DNA of 57,956 nucleotides. Origin: Herminiimonas sp. CN (lineage in GTDB: Bacteria > Pseudomonadota > Gammaproteobacteria > Burkholderiales > Burkholderiaceae_D). Positions 46,614 through 55,208 of this stretch are shown piece after piece. Positions within the stretch are counted from its first letter, which is position 1, and every line of letters starts with the position of its first letter. A program made the translations under genes and the position numbers. The stretch is from NCBI RefSeq assembly GCF_000622895.1, contig NZ_AVCC01000012.1:4-57959 (forward strand), in the 5' to 3' direction. Below the pieces are notes generated by a model. The model worked only from the letters and a program-made list of their open reading frames with translations. It did not search any database and had not been told where the DNA came from.

Positions 46614-47627
46614 CTAGCGCATGACGCGCTTGCGCATTGCCGGCGTCATTTCCACATTTTTGTCGGTGTCGATCAGCATGACTTCCTTCAAGCCCAATCG
46701 TTCCGCCATGGCTCTCCAGTGGCGCGGGCCAGCAACAAACAGCGGCTTGGAATTTCCGTCAGAACGGGTACCGGCATCATCGCCGCCAGACATGATGATC
46801 GTCACCGACGCTACCAGGTCCGTGGTTTCCCCGGTCCTCGGATCGATGATATGGGGACGGCGCTTGCCGCTCTGCATGAAATACCGCTGATAATCGCCGC
46901 TGGTGCCGATCGCTTCATTGTCATGCAAATCGATGGTTGCCACCGTACCTTCTCCACGCGGATTCTGGATCCCGACTCTCCATGGATGCGGCCCGGGTTG
47001 TCCCACTGCCAGGATATTGCCACCCACATTAATTAACGCCGCCTTGACATGCTCGGCGCGCAAAATTCTGGCCGCCTGGTCAAGCGCATAGCCCTTCGCA
47101 TAGCCACCAAAGTCCAGCATTACGGCCTTGTTGCGACTGGAAACAATGTTGCCGTCATAACTCAGATCGGACATGCGCGGGTTGGCATCGACCCAACGTT
47201 TGATTTCGGCCGGTGATGGATCGTGCGGCGTTATATCGCTGCTCTGAAATCCCCAGAGCCGAATCAGGCCGCCAATCGCAGGATTGAAAAGATTATCCGA
47301 ATGCTCAGCCAGGCTGGTTGCTGCCTTGAGCATATCCACCATTTCAGCATCAGCCTGATACGGTTCACCACGGGCAATGCTGTCATTGAGAGCAGTCAGC
47401 GCACTCGGCTCCCAGGCGTGGAATTTGTGGTGCAGCCGGTCGAATTCGCGCAAAACCTGCGCGCCAAGCTGCTGGGCGCGGGCTTCCGACTCGCCGTAAA
47501 TGCTTACCTCGACCACCGTGCCGAATACATGGCCCCGGGTGTGATAAATGGTCTTATTGGTGCAGCCGTTCAGCAACACCAATAACAATACGAATAGCAG
47601 CCGCATGCAGGAATTACGCTTGATCAT
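46614..47627 (-). CDS. apbE: FAD:protein FMN transferase (ApbE/NosX-like lipoprotein)
   Basis: Periplasmic flavin transferase that links FMN to a threonine or serine of target proteins. In nos clusters the ApbE homologue NosX serves NosR, whose FMN-binding motif SGATVT is encoded upstream. From ATG 47627 the protein has 337 residues. The lipoprotein signal MRLLFVLLLVLLNGC is followed by the ApbE core with GHVFGTVVEVSIYG, the LDFGGYAKGYALDQAA motif and IIDPRTGETTD. A GTG at 47633 or an ATG at 47606 are other possible starts. Last gene of the nos cluster. Confidence 0.92.
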   Translation of the reverse strand: MIKRNSCMRLLFVLLLVLLNGCTNKTIYHTRGHVFGTVVEVSIYGESEARAQQLGAQVLREFDRLHHKFHAWEPSALTALNDSIARGEPYQADAEMVDMLKAATSLAEHSDNLFNPAIGGLIRLWGFQSSDITPHDPSPAEIKRWVDANPRMSDLSYDGNIVSSRNKAVMLDFGGYAKGYALDQAARILRAEHVKAALINVGGNILAVGQPGPHPWRVGIQNPRGEGTVATIDLHDNEAIGTSGDYQRYFMQSGKRRPHIIDPRTGETTDLVASVTIIMSGGDDAGTRSDGNSKPLFVAGPRHWRAMAERLGLKEVMLIDTDKNVEMTPAMRKRVMR

Positions 47628-47744
47628 GATCACTAACTTCAGCTTCAGTAGATTTCAGGTAATACCCTGCATCAGTGCGGTACGCGACTATTCACGCAAA
47701 GGCACGAACGAGGCATTGTGCAATCGTTCGACACCCTCGAATAA

Positions 47745-48155
47745 TCAGCTGGCCTTGCTGACCATATAGTCAACTGCAGCCTTGACATCCTCATCCTTCA
47801 GAGCTGCGTTGCCGCCTTTAGGCGGCATCATTCGGATGCCGTTCAGCGCATTGGTATGCAATGTGTCGATTCCCTGCGCAATGCGTGGACCCCACAATGC
47901 CTTGTCGCCAAATTTTGGCGCACCCAGCACTCCGGCGCCGTGGCATGCCAGGCAAGTGGATGTGTAGACTTGCTCGCCCTTGACCAAGTCGCCAGTACCT
48001 GCCGCACTTACGGCCGGGGCTGCGGCCGGGGCTGCGGCAGGCGCGGCGGCCTGTGCTGGGGCTGCTGGTACCGCCTCCGCTGCCGGTGGTGTTTTTTGCC
48101 CACAACCCGTTATAACGAGGGCAATTGCGAGCGGCAAAAATTTAAGCGCTTTCAT
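47745..48155 (-). CDS. c-type cytochrome lipoprotein (cytochrome c5-like)
   Basis: A 136-residue protein beginning MKALKFLPLAIALVITGCGQ with a lipobox (Cys18), then an Ala/Pro-rich linker of about 40 residues, then a class I cytochrome c domain with haem motif CLACH and the axial methionine region RMMPPKGGN. Anchored in the membrane, it may pass electrons to NosZ; this is inferred from its place between nosL and apbE. A start at 48215 is less likely, since the signal peptide begins at 48155. Confidence 0.88.
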   Translation of the reverse strand: MKALKFLPLAIALVITGCGQKTPPAAEAVPAAPAQAAAPAAAPAAAPAVSAAGTGDLVKGEQVYTSTCLACHGAGVLGAPKFGDKALWGPRIAQGIDTLHTNALNGIRMMPPKGGNAALKDEDVKAAVDYMVSKAS

Positions 48156-48258
48156 GTCTTTATTTCCTATTTGAATTAATAATTTTTCCACGTAGTGCAA
48201 TGCGTTGCACCGCACTTATAATCATACCAATGTATCTCTGGCAGTGCAGCAATTCCTG

Positions 48259-48900
48259 CTACAAAGATGCAACCTGCTCCAGCAGCGGATCCAGCAGCAA
48301 AGTATTCAACATCCCGGAAAAATTGCGCCAGTCATCCAGGCCGGAGTTAGCCATCCGGCCGGCTTTTACCGTACCACTGTCATCGTGCAGATGCACAGGA
48401 AAAGTGGCGCAGCTCGCATGCAAGGGTGCCGTATCCATGCGCAGCTCGGCGTCGCCCCAGCTCCAGTTGATGGAAAATTCCTCGCTGCTGGCATAACGCA
48501 CTTCCATCATCAGGCCGGTATCGAAAGACAACGTCAGGGCATCCTGCGCCAGGCGCACCGGTTCGGTCATCCGGTTCGCATAGTACTGCTCCAGCTTTGC
48601 CTTGAATATCAAATGCATGCACACGTCGGGCGCAGCAGGAGCATCGCCAAACTGCTCCATCATCTCGGCTCGCATCTGCATGCGGGTCTGATCGAGGATC
48701 AAGACGCTCAGATAATGATCGTAAGCAGGATGCTCGCCGATTTCGCCATTCTTGATTTTTTCCAGCAAGGCCACCTCGCTGTCGACCGCATAGAGCCGCA
48801 ATACTTCCTTGCGTGATTCACGCAGCAAATACACTGTTTTTGCATACAGCGCCTGCAGCGCCTCCGTGCTCATAGAATCAACCAATGCGTCCTGTTCCAT
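48259..48900 (-). CDS. Unrecognised protein in the nos cluster
   Basis: A 213-residue soluble protein with no signal peptide or membrane helix. The N-terminal half is acidic and helical (TEALQALYAKTVYLLRESRK, EVALLEKIKNGEIGEHPAYD); the C-terminal half has strands (EEFSINWSWGDAELRMDTA, FPVHLHDDSG). It lies nine bases after nosL in the same direction and 103 before the cytochrome. I do not recognise the family. A cytosolic role in nos regulation or assembly is possible but not supported by any motif. Confidence 0.75.
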   Translation of the reverse strand: MEQDALVDSMSTEALQALYAKTVYLLRESRKEVLRLYAVDSEVALLEKIKNGEIGEHPAYDHYLSVLILDQTRMQMRAEMMEQFGDAPAAPDVCMHLIFKAKLEQYYANRMTEPVRLAQDALTLSFDTGLMMEVRYASSEEFSINWSWGDAELRMDTAPLHASCATFPVHLHDDSGTVKAGRMANSGLDDWRNFSGMLNTLLLDPLLEQVASL

Positions 48901-48909
48901 CGTTTATCC

Positions 48910-49458
48910 CTAATGCGACATCGTTGTATCGTGCGCGGCATTGCCGCCGCGATTCAGCATATCCTGCGTAATCTGATCAAAGCGGAGCACCTTGCCGCCC
49001 TCTTTCTGCGCAAAAGCTTCGGCATCCTGCATGCGGGAAAATGACCCGAAGGTAGGTCCCATCGAACCCAGCTTCTTGCTTCCCACCACGTAAACGGCGC
49101 TCTTGGCATCGATCCAGTTGCCCGCCGGATGCTCCCATGACGTTTTCCCCATATCCTGCACAAATACGGCAGCCATCGGGCGCTTTTGTTCGGGCGCCAG
49201 CACCATCATGAACAGCTCCATCAGATCGCAGAAAAATTCAGGCTTGCCTTCCGCGTAGTGGATCTGCGCCTTGGGGCCCGGATAATCCTTGAGTATCATG
49301 CCGTCGAGTTCACAGGCGGTGTCGCTGGTCGGCTCCAGCGCCGTCACCTTGGGAATAGCCTGATTGCAGGCAGTGAGCAAAATACATAACAGCAAACTAG
49401 CGGCCAATTTATGCCTCACCGGCAGCAATTTATGCCAGCCGATCATAGTCGATTTCAT
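48910..49458 (-). CDS. nosL: NosL copper chaperone lipoprotein
   Basis: Outer-membrane or periplasmic Cu(I) lipoprotein that supplies copper for the CuZ site of nitrous oxide reductase. From ATG 49458 (GGAG six bases upstream) it has 182 residues, with lipobox LTAC in LLLCILLTACNQ, the metal-binding stretch EFFCDLMELFMM, and the NosL C-terminal GKVLRFDQIT. A four-residue longer start at 49470 is possible. It overlaps the nosY end. Confidence 0.92.
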   Translation of the reverse strand: MKSTMIGWHKLLPVRHKLAASLLLCILLTACNQAIPKVTALEPTSDTACELDGMILKDYPGPKAQIHYAEGKPEFFCDLMELFMMVLAPEQKRPMAAVFVQDMGKTSWEHPAGNWIDAKSAVYVVGSKKLGSMGPTFGSFSRMQDAEAFAQKEGGKVLRFDQITQDMLNRGGNAAHDTTMSH

Positions 49459-50280
49459 TTGAATCTCCACTGGGTAAACACGAACGGCAGCACGATCCAG
49501 CCCAACATGATGCTGACCAGAATTGCCGGATTGGTCAGACTCTCCGGCATCACTGTCGCCAAGCCATACATGCTCTGCACTTGATCGGAACTGAAAATAT
49601 TCAACAAGCGAAAAACGTCGGCAGGATTCAGCATCAGCAACCCGGCAAACAGCGTACTGCCGAGTTTGCCCTGGCTGACGACCAATGCTCCCATCAGCAG
49701 CAGATCAAAAATCAATACGAAAAAAAAACCACAGCATGATCGCCACACCGCTGGCCCGTATCCGATCCTGGGCTATCACGGACACCAGCAGCGACAAGCT
49801 CAGGAAAGCCATGCCCATCAAAATCGCGCTCAGTACAAAGCCGGTATAGTGGTACAGATCGTTGGCGCCCAATTGCGAAGCCAGCGGCAGCAAGCCGGCA
49901 CCGAAGCCAATCACTGTGGCACTGGCCAGAGCACCTGACAGTCCCAGGTATTTCCCCATCAGGATCTCAAACCGGGTAATCGGCATCGACAGGAGCAGCT
50001 CCAGCGAACCGCGCTCCTTCTCGCCAACGATGGCGTCATAGCCCAGAATCAATGCAATCAGCGGCACCAGGTAAATCACCAGACTGACCAGACTGGCAAT
50101 CGTGACGTCGATGCTGCGAAAGCCGACTGCCCCCTGCTGCGCCGAACCCAAATAGGCAATCGCCAGCGCGAACAATGAAAAAATCACGGCAACCGCAACT
50201 ACCCACAAATTGCGCAGACGGTCGCGAAACTCCTTGGCGGCAATCACGCGTACCTGGGTCCATTCAATGCGTTTGGACAT
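49455..50280 (-). pseudogene. nosY: NosY ABC permease, frameshifted at a T9 run
   Basis: Six-helix permease partner of NosF. Starting MSKRIEWTQVRVIAAKEFRD, the frame from 50280 continues normally to IMLWFFF, then at a run of nine T residues (minus strand; 49720-49728) shifts and stops after RIDF at 49705. The rest, VLIFDLLLMGALVVSQ to the end at 49455, continues in the other frame. With eight T residues the frame would be whole, giving 274 residues, close to the usual NosY length. A mutation, sequencing error, or slippage during transcription are all possible. Confidence 0.85.
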
Positions 50281-51193
50281 GACGCCCTCCATAACCGAGA
50301 AACAGGTCTTCCAGCGACGGCTCATGCACGACGATATCGAGCACGGCATCGGACACCGCCATGATCCGGGCCAGTACGCTCACCTTGCTGGCGGCCGGGC
50401 AGGATATGCGGGCGCAACCGTCATCAAGCTGCCACTCCAGTCCGGCAAAATCATCCAGTACAACGCGCATGCGCGGCTCTTGTCCGGCACGCAGCGCGAC
50501 CTCGATGACCGATGGCAAAACCATATTGGCGCGCAACTGGGTCAGCGTTCCCTGCGCTGCGATCTTGCCGGAACTCAGGATCACCAGACTGTCGACGCGG
50601 CCCTGAATCTCCGCCAGTATGTGCGAAGTAATGATAATGGTCGCTCCTTGTGACTGCACATCGCGCAGAATGCGGTAAAACTCGTGGATCCCTTCCGGGT
50701 CGAGTCCGTTGGTCGGCTCGTCCAGAAAAATCAGATCCGGATTGCCCAGCAGCACTTGGGCGAAACCGAGCCGCTGCCGCATCCCCTTGGAGTAACCGCG
50801 CACCCGCCGCGTAGCCGCATCGGCCAGTCCGACCCGCTCCAGAATTGCCGCGCAGGTATTACGCGGCACTTGTTTCAAATCGGCGAACAGGCGCAGCACT
50901 TCCAGGCCGGTCAGATTGTCATAGGTAACGAAACTCTCCGGCAAGTAACCGATGCGACGTCGCATCTGCCGAAAATCACGTCCGCCGACCACGGCATCGT
51001 GAATCCTGATCTCACCGCTGGTAACGGGAATCAATCCCAGCATCAACTTGAAAAGCGTACTCTTGCCGGCGCCATTATGGCCGATCAGTCCGAACATTTC
51101 GCCTTTGGCAACCGACAGGCTGACGTCATTGACAGCTTGCACGTCGCCAAAATATTTGCTGACGTTAGTCACCTGCAGGGGGTTGTTTGTCAC
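50264..51193 (-). CDS. nosF: NosF ABC ATPase
   Basis: ATPase of the NosDFY complex needed to build the CuZ centre. The 309-residue protein has Walker A GHNGAGKSTLF, a signature YSKGMRQRLGFAQVLLG, Walker B LIFLDEPTNGLDPEG and the switch histidine in TSHILAE. Start is GTG 51193, overlapping the nosD end by 29 bases. It overlaps the nosY start by 17 bases. Confidence 0.94.
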   Translation of the reverse strand: MTNNPLQVTNVSKYFGDVQAVNDVSLSVAKGEMFGLIGHNGAGKSTLFKLMLGLIPVTSGEIRIHDAVVGGRDFRQMRRRIGYLPESFVTYDNLTGLEVLRLFADLKQVPRNTCAAILERVGLADAATRRVRGYSKGMRQRLGFAQVLLGNPDLIFLDEPTNGLDPEGIHEFYRILRDVQSQGATIIITSHILAEIQGRVDSLVILSSGKIAAQGTLTQLRANMVLPSVIEVALRAGQEPRMRVVLDDFAGLEWQLDDGCARISCPAASKVSVLARIMAVSDAVLDIVVHEPSLEDLFLGYGGRHVQTH

Positions 51194-52511
51194 TCCACCG
51201 TCTCCAATCCTGATTCAAGGGGCGCATACGCGGATGCTTGTCCACGATGCTGGGCGCGCGCAGCACCGGGAACTGCCGTGCCACGAAGCGCAAGGTCTGC
51301 ATCGACGGGCTCGACAACAGCAGCTTGACCAATGGGTATTGCCAGTTGAGCCGGTCCACCACGTCATTGGCTTCATAGGCAATATCACCGATGCCATCGC
51401 CATTTTGATCCCAGCCGCTGTAATTGCTCCAGTAATTGCCCTGGGTGCGGCCCCACACAACATCGCTGGCGGCAACGTATTTGATCTGCGACTGGTTATC
51501 GATGAAATCATTGCCATCGACCTTGTTGTTGGCGGAACCGGCCGACAAGTGGACGCCGATCCGGTTGCCGATCACCAGGTTTTTTTGCAGCGTGTTGTAC
51601 TCGGCGTCATAAATAAAAAAACCGCGCCCATTCCCTGCCACCACGTTATTTTCAATCACTGAATCCTGAATCGTGCGCAGCATGATGCCGTGATCGACAT
51701 TGCCCCATGCAATATTGTTGCGCACCGTCAGGCTGCGCACTTCCATCAGCGCCAGCCCGCCCTGGTTCAGATAGGACTCGTTATTTTCCCAGATGGTGTG
51801 ATCGGTCGTCATAAAATGCGTGCCATAGCGCAGATGATGCATTTTATTGCCGCGAAATAGCGCATTCTGGGATACATCCACATACAGGCCATCCCGCGTG
51901 TAGCTGATATTGTTGCCGATGATCTGGGCGCCGTTGGTGTTGTACACCTGGATGCCATTGCCCCGCTCCACCGACTGCAGATCGCGCCTGCCGGTAATCA
52001 GGTTGCGCAGAATGCGCGAATTATTCGACTTTTCCAGCCAGATGCCGAACGCGTTATAAACCAGGTCGCAATCCTGTACCGTGGCGCGGTCCGAGCCGGG
52101 CTGGATGTAGATACCGGCGTTCTGCGCAGTCAGGTCGATGCCGCTGTCGCGCACGATCAAGCCCTCGATTGTCACATCCGAGGCCCGCACGCGGATCACG
52201 TCGCCGCTATTGCCGCCGCTGATGGTCGGCCGGCCGATGCCCTGCAGGGTCAGCGGCTTGTCTATCACCAGCCGTTCGCTGTAGGTGCCGGACGGAACCT
52301 GCACGGTGTCCCCCGGCTTAGCTGCGGCAATCACCGCCGCGATCGACTGACCTGGCTGCACCTGCAGCACGGCAGCCCAAGCCGGGCTGCCGGCAAGGCC
52401 GAACCAGGTTGCCAGCGCTACGATCCGGATCAAACCGTGCAATATCGGAATTTTTGTTCTGCGCGCGCTGCGCAGCGGTTCCGGAGAACCACCTGCTTGT
52501 AATCGGATCAC
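51165..52511 (-). CDS. nosD: NosD periplasmic copper-processing protein
   Basis: Periplasmic right-handed beta-helix protein working with NosF and NosY in copper delivery to NosZ. The 448-residue sequence has a long signal region ending SPAWA, then many parallel beta-helix repeats with Asn ladders (NNSRILRNLITGRRDLQ, NGAQIIGNNISYT, NSVIENNVVAG type). Start is GTG 52511, with GTGA overlap of the nosR stop. Confidence 0.93.
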   Translation of the reverse strand: MIRLQAGGSPEPLRSARRTKIPILHGLIRIVALATWFGLAGSPAWAAVLQVQPGQSIAAVIAAAKPGDTVQVPSGTYSERLVIDKPLTLQGIGRPTISGGNSGDVIRVRASDVTIEGLIVRDSGIDLTAQNAGIYIQPGSDRATVQDCDLVYNAFGIWLEKSNNSRILRNLITGRRDLQSVERGNGIQVYNTNGAQIIGNNISYTRDGLYVDVSQNALFRGNKMHHLRYGTHFMTTDHTIWENNESYLNQGGLALMEVRSLTVRNNIAWGNVDHGIMLRTIQDSVIENNVVAGNGRGFFIYDAEYNTLQKNLVIGNRIGVHLSAGSANNKVDGNDFIDNQSQIKYVAASDVVWGRTQGNYWSNYSGWDQNGDGIGDIAYEANDVVDRLNWQYPLVKLLLSSPSMQTLRFVARQFPVLRAPSIVDKHPRMRPLNQDWRRWSDKQPPAGD

Positions 52512-54772
52512 GAGTTCTTGGCAGCCATTTGCGCAGTTTTTTCAGACAGGTTGCGACGCACGCTGTCGAGCGGAATAAAGTAGCCCCTGGCATCGATGGC
52601 GGTCAGCGGCAAGTTCAGTTTCTCGCGGGTTTTGCGTTCCTTCGCCAGCGGCGGACAGGCGTGATCGTCGTAATACAACACCATGCAATCGAGGCATTGC
52701 ATGCATTCGGTCTGATCGATCTTGCCTTGCACGTCAATCGCGTTGGAACCGCAGCCGGTGGCGCAGGCGTGGCAAGTCTGGCATTCGGTCTTGCGCTTCA
52801 AGCCGAACAGGCGCAATTTGCTGGGGATCGCCAGGCCGGCGCCCAGCGGGCAAATGTATTTGCAATACGGCCGCTCGCTGAAGAAGGAGAAGCCGAGAAT
52901 GCCGCCAATAAACAACCAGAATGGCCAGGTGCGATTCCAGACGCCAACCAAAAACGTGGTCTTGAACGGCTCGATTTCAGCCAGATGCTCTGCCGTTTCC
53001 ATCGAATAGAACGACACCCCCAACAACACGAAAAAGACGCCGTACTTGATCCATTTCAGCTTGTCATGCAGGTTCTTGGGCAGCAAGCGCTGGAATTTTT
53101 TCAGGCCCAGCAGCTTGCCGGCGCTATGAGCCAGTTGCTGCAGCGCACCAAACGGACATAACCAGCCGCAAAACACTCCGCGCCCCCACAGCAGCACGGT
53201 GATAATGATGAACCACCAGAAGATAAAGATAAACGGGTCGGACAGGAACAACTCCCACTTCCACTGATGAATGATCGAATGGAACCAGGTCAGCACTTGG
53301 GTGATGCTGGGTTGCGCCTTCAGATAAAAGCCCAGGAAACCAACACTGGCGATCCAGATCAGATGGCGCGGCCAGGAAATCCAGGGCTTGTGCTTGCGGC
53401 TGGAAATGCGCACCAGCATGTCGCGTTGCGAATACATCAACGCAGCAAATCCCAGAATCAGCACGAACAGCGTGATTTCCAGTTTACGGCCCTGCCAGAT
53501 TGCCTTCCATGCCTCTTGCGGGCGATCCACTGCGGGACGGCCGCCCTCCAGATAGCGCGCCGGCAACCACAACTCCTGGTCGAAATGGACGAAGGTCTTG
53601 ACGCCGCTCTTGGCATCGGTCCTGTTAGCCAGGAATGTCAACTGCCACGGCCAGGCTGGGTTGAAGTCGGCGGAACGCACAATGAAGATGCCGGATTCCT
53701 TGAAACCCGGTACATCGGCTGGCTGCAAATGGTAGAGATTCAGGTAATCGGTATCGCGGAAGGTAAAAGTTTCCGGATCCTGGCGCACCTGAATCCGGTC
53801 ATAGATCCCGCCGCGCACATAGCCCGATCCCTTGAAGGAACTTTGGCCGTTGGCAATGATGAAAATGGCATGCTCATCCGGCTTCAAGTCGTCCATCAGG
53901 CGGCGATAGGCGTGTTCGCCCAGCAAACTGGTGCCGATCGCCGGCACGTTCAGGTAGCCGAAATACAAATCGATATAGGGTTGATCGGGATTGGTGGCGC
54001 CCACATCCTTGGCCGACACCAGGATATGCTGGACGCTGCCTTCCTTAACCAACTCGTCCCAGTTCAGCTTCGGATTGATTGCGGTAAAGCGAGCCGGCGG
54101 CCGCGGCGTACTCTTGATGATACCTACCTGCCTGCCAATTTCATAGGCGCTGCGGGAAATCACCTGGTTTTCGGCAATCGCGGTAACAGTAGCGCCGCTG
54201 ATGGCATCCAGGCTGAGTGCGCCATTGTCATTCTGGCCCTGACCGATAACCAGTTTTGCATCGGCTGATTTACCGATGTATTGATGAATAAACTTGAGAA
54301 GTTCGGACTCGGGAATGCCCGCCAGCAGAATCGGCTCCGAATGCTTCAACACGCGCACGCCGGTAATGAGGCCATTGGTATCCATACCGATCAGGGTAAC
54401 GACCGGCTTGCCGGAGTAAGCCGGAATATCCACCACATCGGTTGACAGAAACACGTAGCCGACCAGGCGCTTATGCTCGTTGTCGCCATCTTTGCTCTCG
54501 CGCTTGCCTTTATCCTCGTGGCCGTCCTTGCTTTCCGCGTAAGCCTCCACATAGCTCGGCCGCCCCATGCGATGGGAAAATTCCGTAGCGGCCGGCATCA
54601 CATCGCGGCATGGAGCAGAAGCACACAGATCCGGCCCGTTCATCAGTTCCGCCGACAACTCGGCGTCGTATACCGAGGCATGGGCGAAGCCTGCAAGCAG
54701 CAAGCCGGCGAATCCGGCGCAGATTGACAGGATGAAGTGCAACAAACGGCCACGAGCAAAAATGTGTTTCAT
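52508..54772 (-). CDS. nosR: NosR membrane flavo-iron-sulfur protein
   Basis: Membrane protein that supplies electrons for nitrous oxide reduction, 754 residues from ATG 54772. A signal peptide ends GFAHAS; the periplasmic flavin domain carries the FMN-attachment motif SGATVTA. Six or so helices follow, with CGWLCPFG and CKYICPLG motifs, then a cytoplasmic ferredoxin part with CQTCHACATGCGSN and CMQCLDCM. A charged, Lys/Asp/Glu-rich insert (KDGHEDKGKRESKDGDNEHK) lies at about residues 82-101. The frame continues upstream to 54820, but the signal peptide starts at 54772. Confidence 0.94.
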   Translation of the reverse strand: MKHIFARGRLLHFILSICAGFAGLLLAGFAHASVYDAELSAELMNGPDLCASAPCRDVMPAATEFSHRMGRPSYVEAYAESKDGHEDKGKRESKDGDNEHKRLVGYVFLSTDVVDIPAYSGKPVVTLIGMDTNGLITGVRVLKHSEPILLAGIPESELLKFIHQYIGKSADAKLVIGQGQNDNGALSLDAISGATVTAIAENQVISRSAYEIGRQVGIIKSTPRPPARFTAINPKLNWDELVKEGSVQHILVSAKDVGATNPDQPYIDLYFGYLNVPAIGTSLLGEHAYRRLMDDLKPDEHAIFIIANGQSSFKGSGYVRGGIYDRIQVRQDPETFTFRDTDYLNLYHLQPADVPGFKESGIFIVRSADFNPAWPWQLTFLANRTDAKSGVKTFVHFDQELWLPARYLEGGRPAVDRPQEAWKAIWQGRKLEITLFVLILGFAALMYSQRDMLVRISSRKHKPWISWPRHLIWIASVGFLGFYLKAQPSITQVLTWFHSIIHQWKWELFLSDPFIFIFWWFIIITVLLWGRGVFCGWLCPFGALQQLAHSAGKLLGLKKFQRLLPKNLHDKLKWIKYGVFFVLLGVSFYSMETAEHLAEIEPFKTTFLVGVWNRTWPFWLFIGGILGFSFFSERPYCKYICPLGAGLAIPSKLRLFGLKRKTECQTCHACATGCGSNAIDVQGKIDQTECMQCLDCMVLYYDDHACPPLAKERKTREKLNLPLTAIDARGYFIPLDSVRRNLSEKTAQMAAKNS

Positions 54773-55174
54773 AAAACCTACTGAACTTTTATCAATTGAG
54801 AGCGGCGCACGCTTTGGCACACGTCATTCTGCGAGCTACGCCACAATGCGGTGGCGGCGGACTTCAAGACCCTTGAAATTTTCGGTGTGTACATTAAAAA
54901 CAATGGGGTATTTTCAATACTCGCAATGATTACAGGCGAAAACATCGGTATTTTGACGTATACCCAATATAGTAATGCCGAAAACACGATGTGAGACCAG
55001 TCCGCGCTGTTTCAAACTGCAGCCGCTCTGATCGACAGGGAGTTGAAGGAAATGAAAGTATAACTGAGGTAAAACTTATAGGCGGCACCGCCGTATTCTC
55101 ACTAAAAACTTGTACGAAAATCACATACAACACGTATAAAACCACAAACAATCCGACCCCGCAGAACAGAAATA
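54773..55174. other. Intergenic region between nosZ and nosR
   Basis: About 400 bases without a credible gene; it must hold the nosR promoter. A TTGAT half-site (minus strand, about 54797-54801) is the only FNR-like trace and is close to the start codon. A stretch near 54903-54962 has TGGGGTAT and GTATA ends like the dispersed repeat, but with only about 60 bases and no box, so it is not counted as a copy. Confidence 0.4.
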
Positions 55175-55198
55175 CCGCGCACCGCAAGCGGTGCGCGG
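55175..55198 (-). terminator. Strong hairpin after nosZ
   Basis: A perfect 11-bp GC-rich stem, CCGCGCACCGC and GCGGTGCGCGG, starts ten bases after the nosZ stop. On the minus strand it is followed by TATTTCTGTTCT, partly T-rich. It probably ends or weakens nosZ transcription before nosR, giving more nosZ message. Confidence 0.72.
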
Positions 55199-55208
55199 CC
55201 CTGCTATT

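Noticed and set aside
48220..48250. ATACC...TGTATCT near the start of the unknown nos-cluster region.
   Set aside because: Spacing of the two boxes is wrong and there is no ATACTCC end.
54903..54962. Sequence with TGGGGTAT and GTATA ends resembling the dispersed repeat in inverted orientation.
   Set aside because: Only about 60 bases long, without an AAATACA box at the expected place, so it is not counted; it could be a decayed copy.
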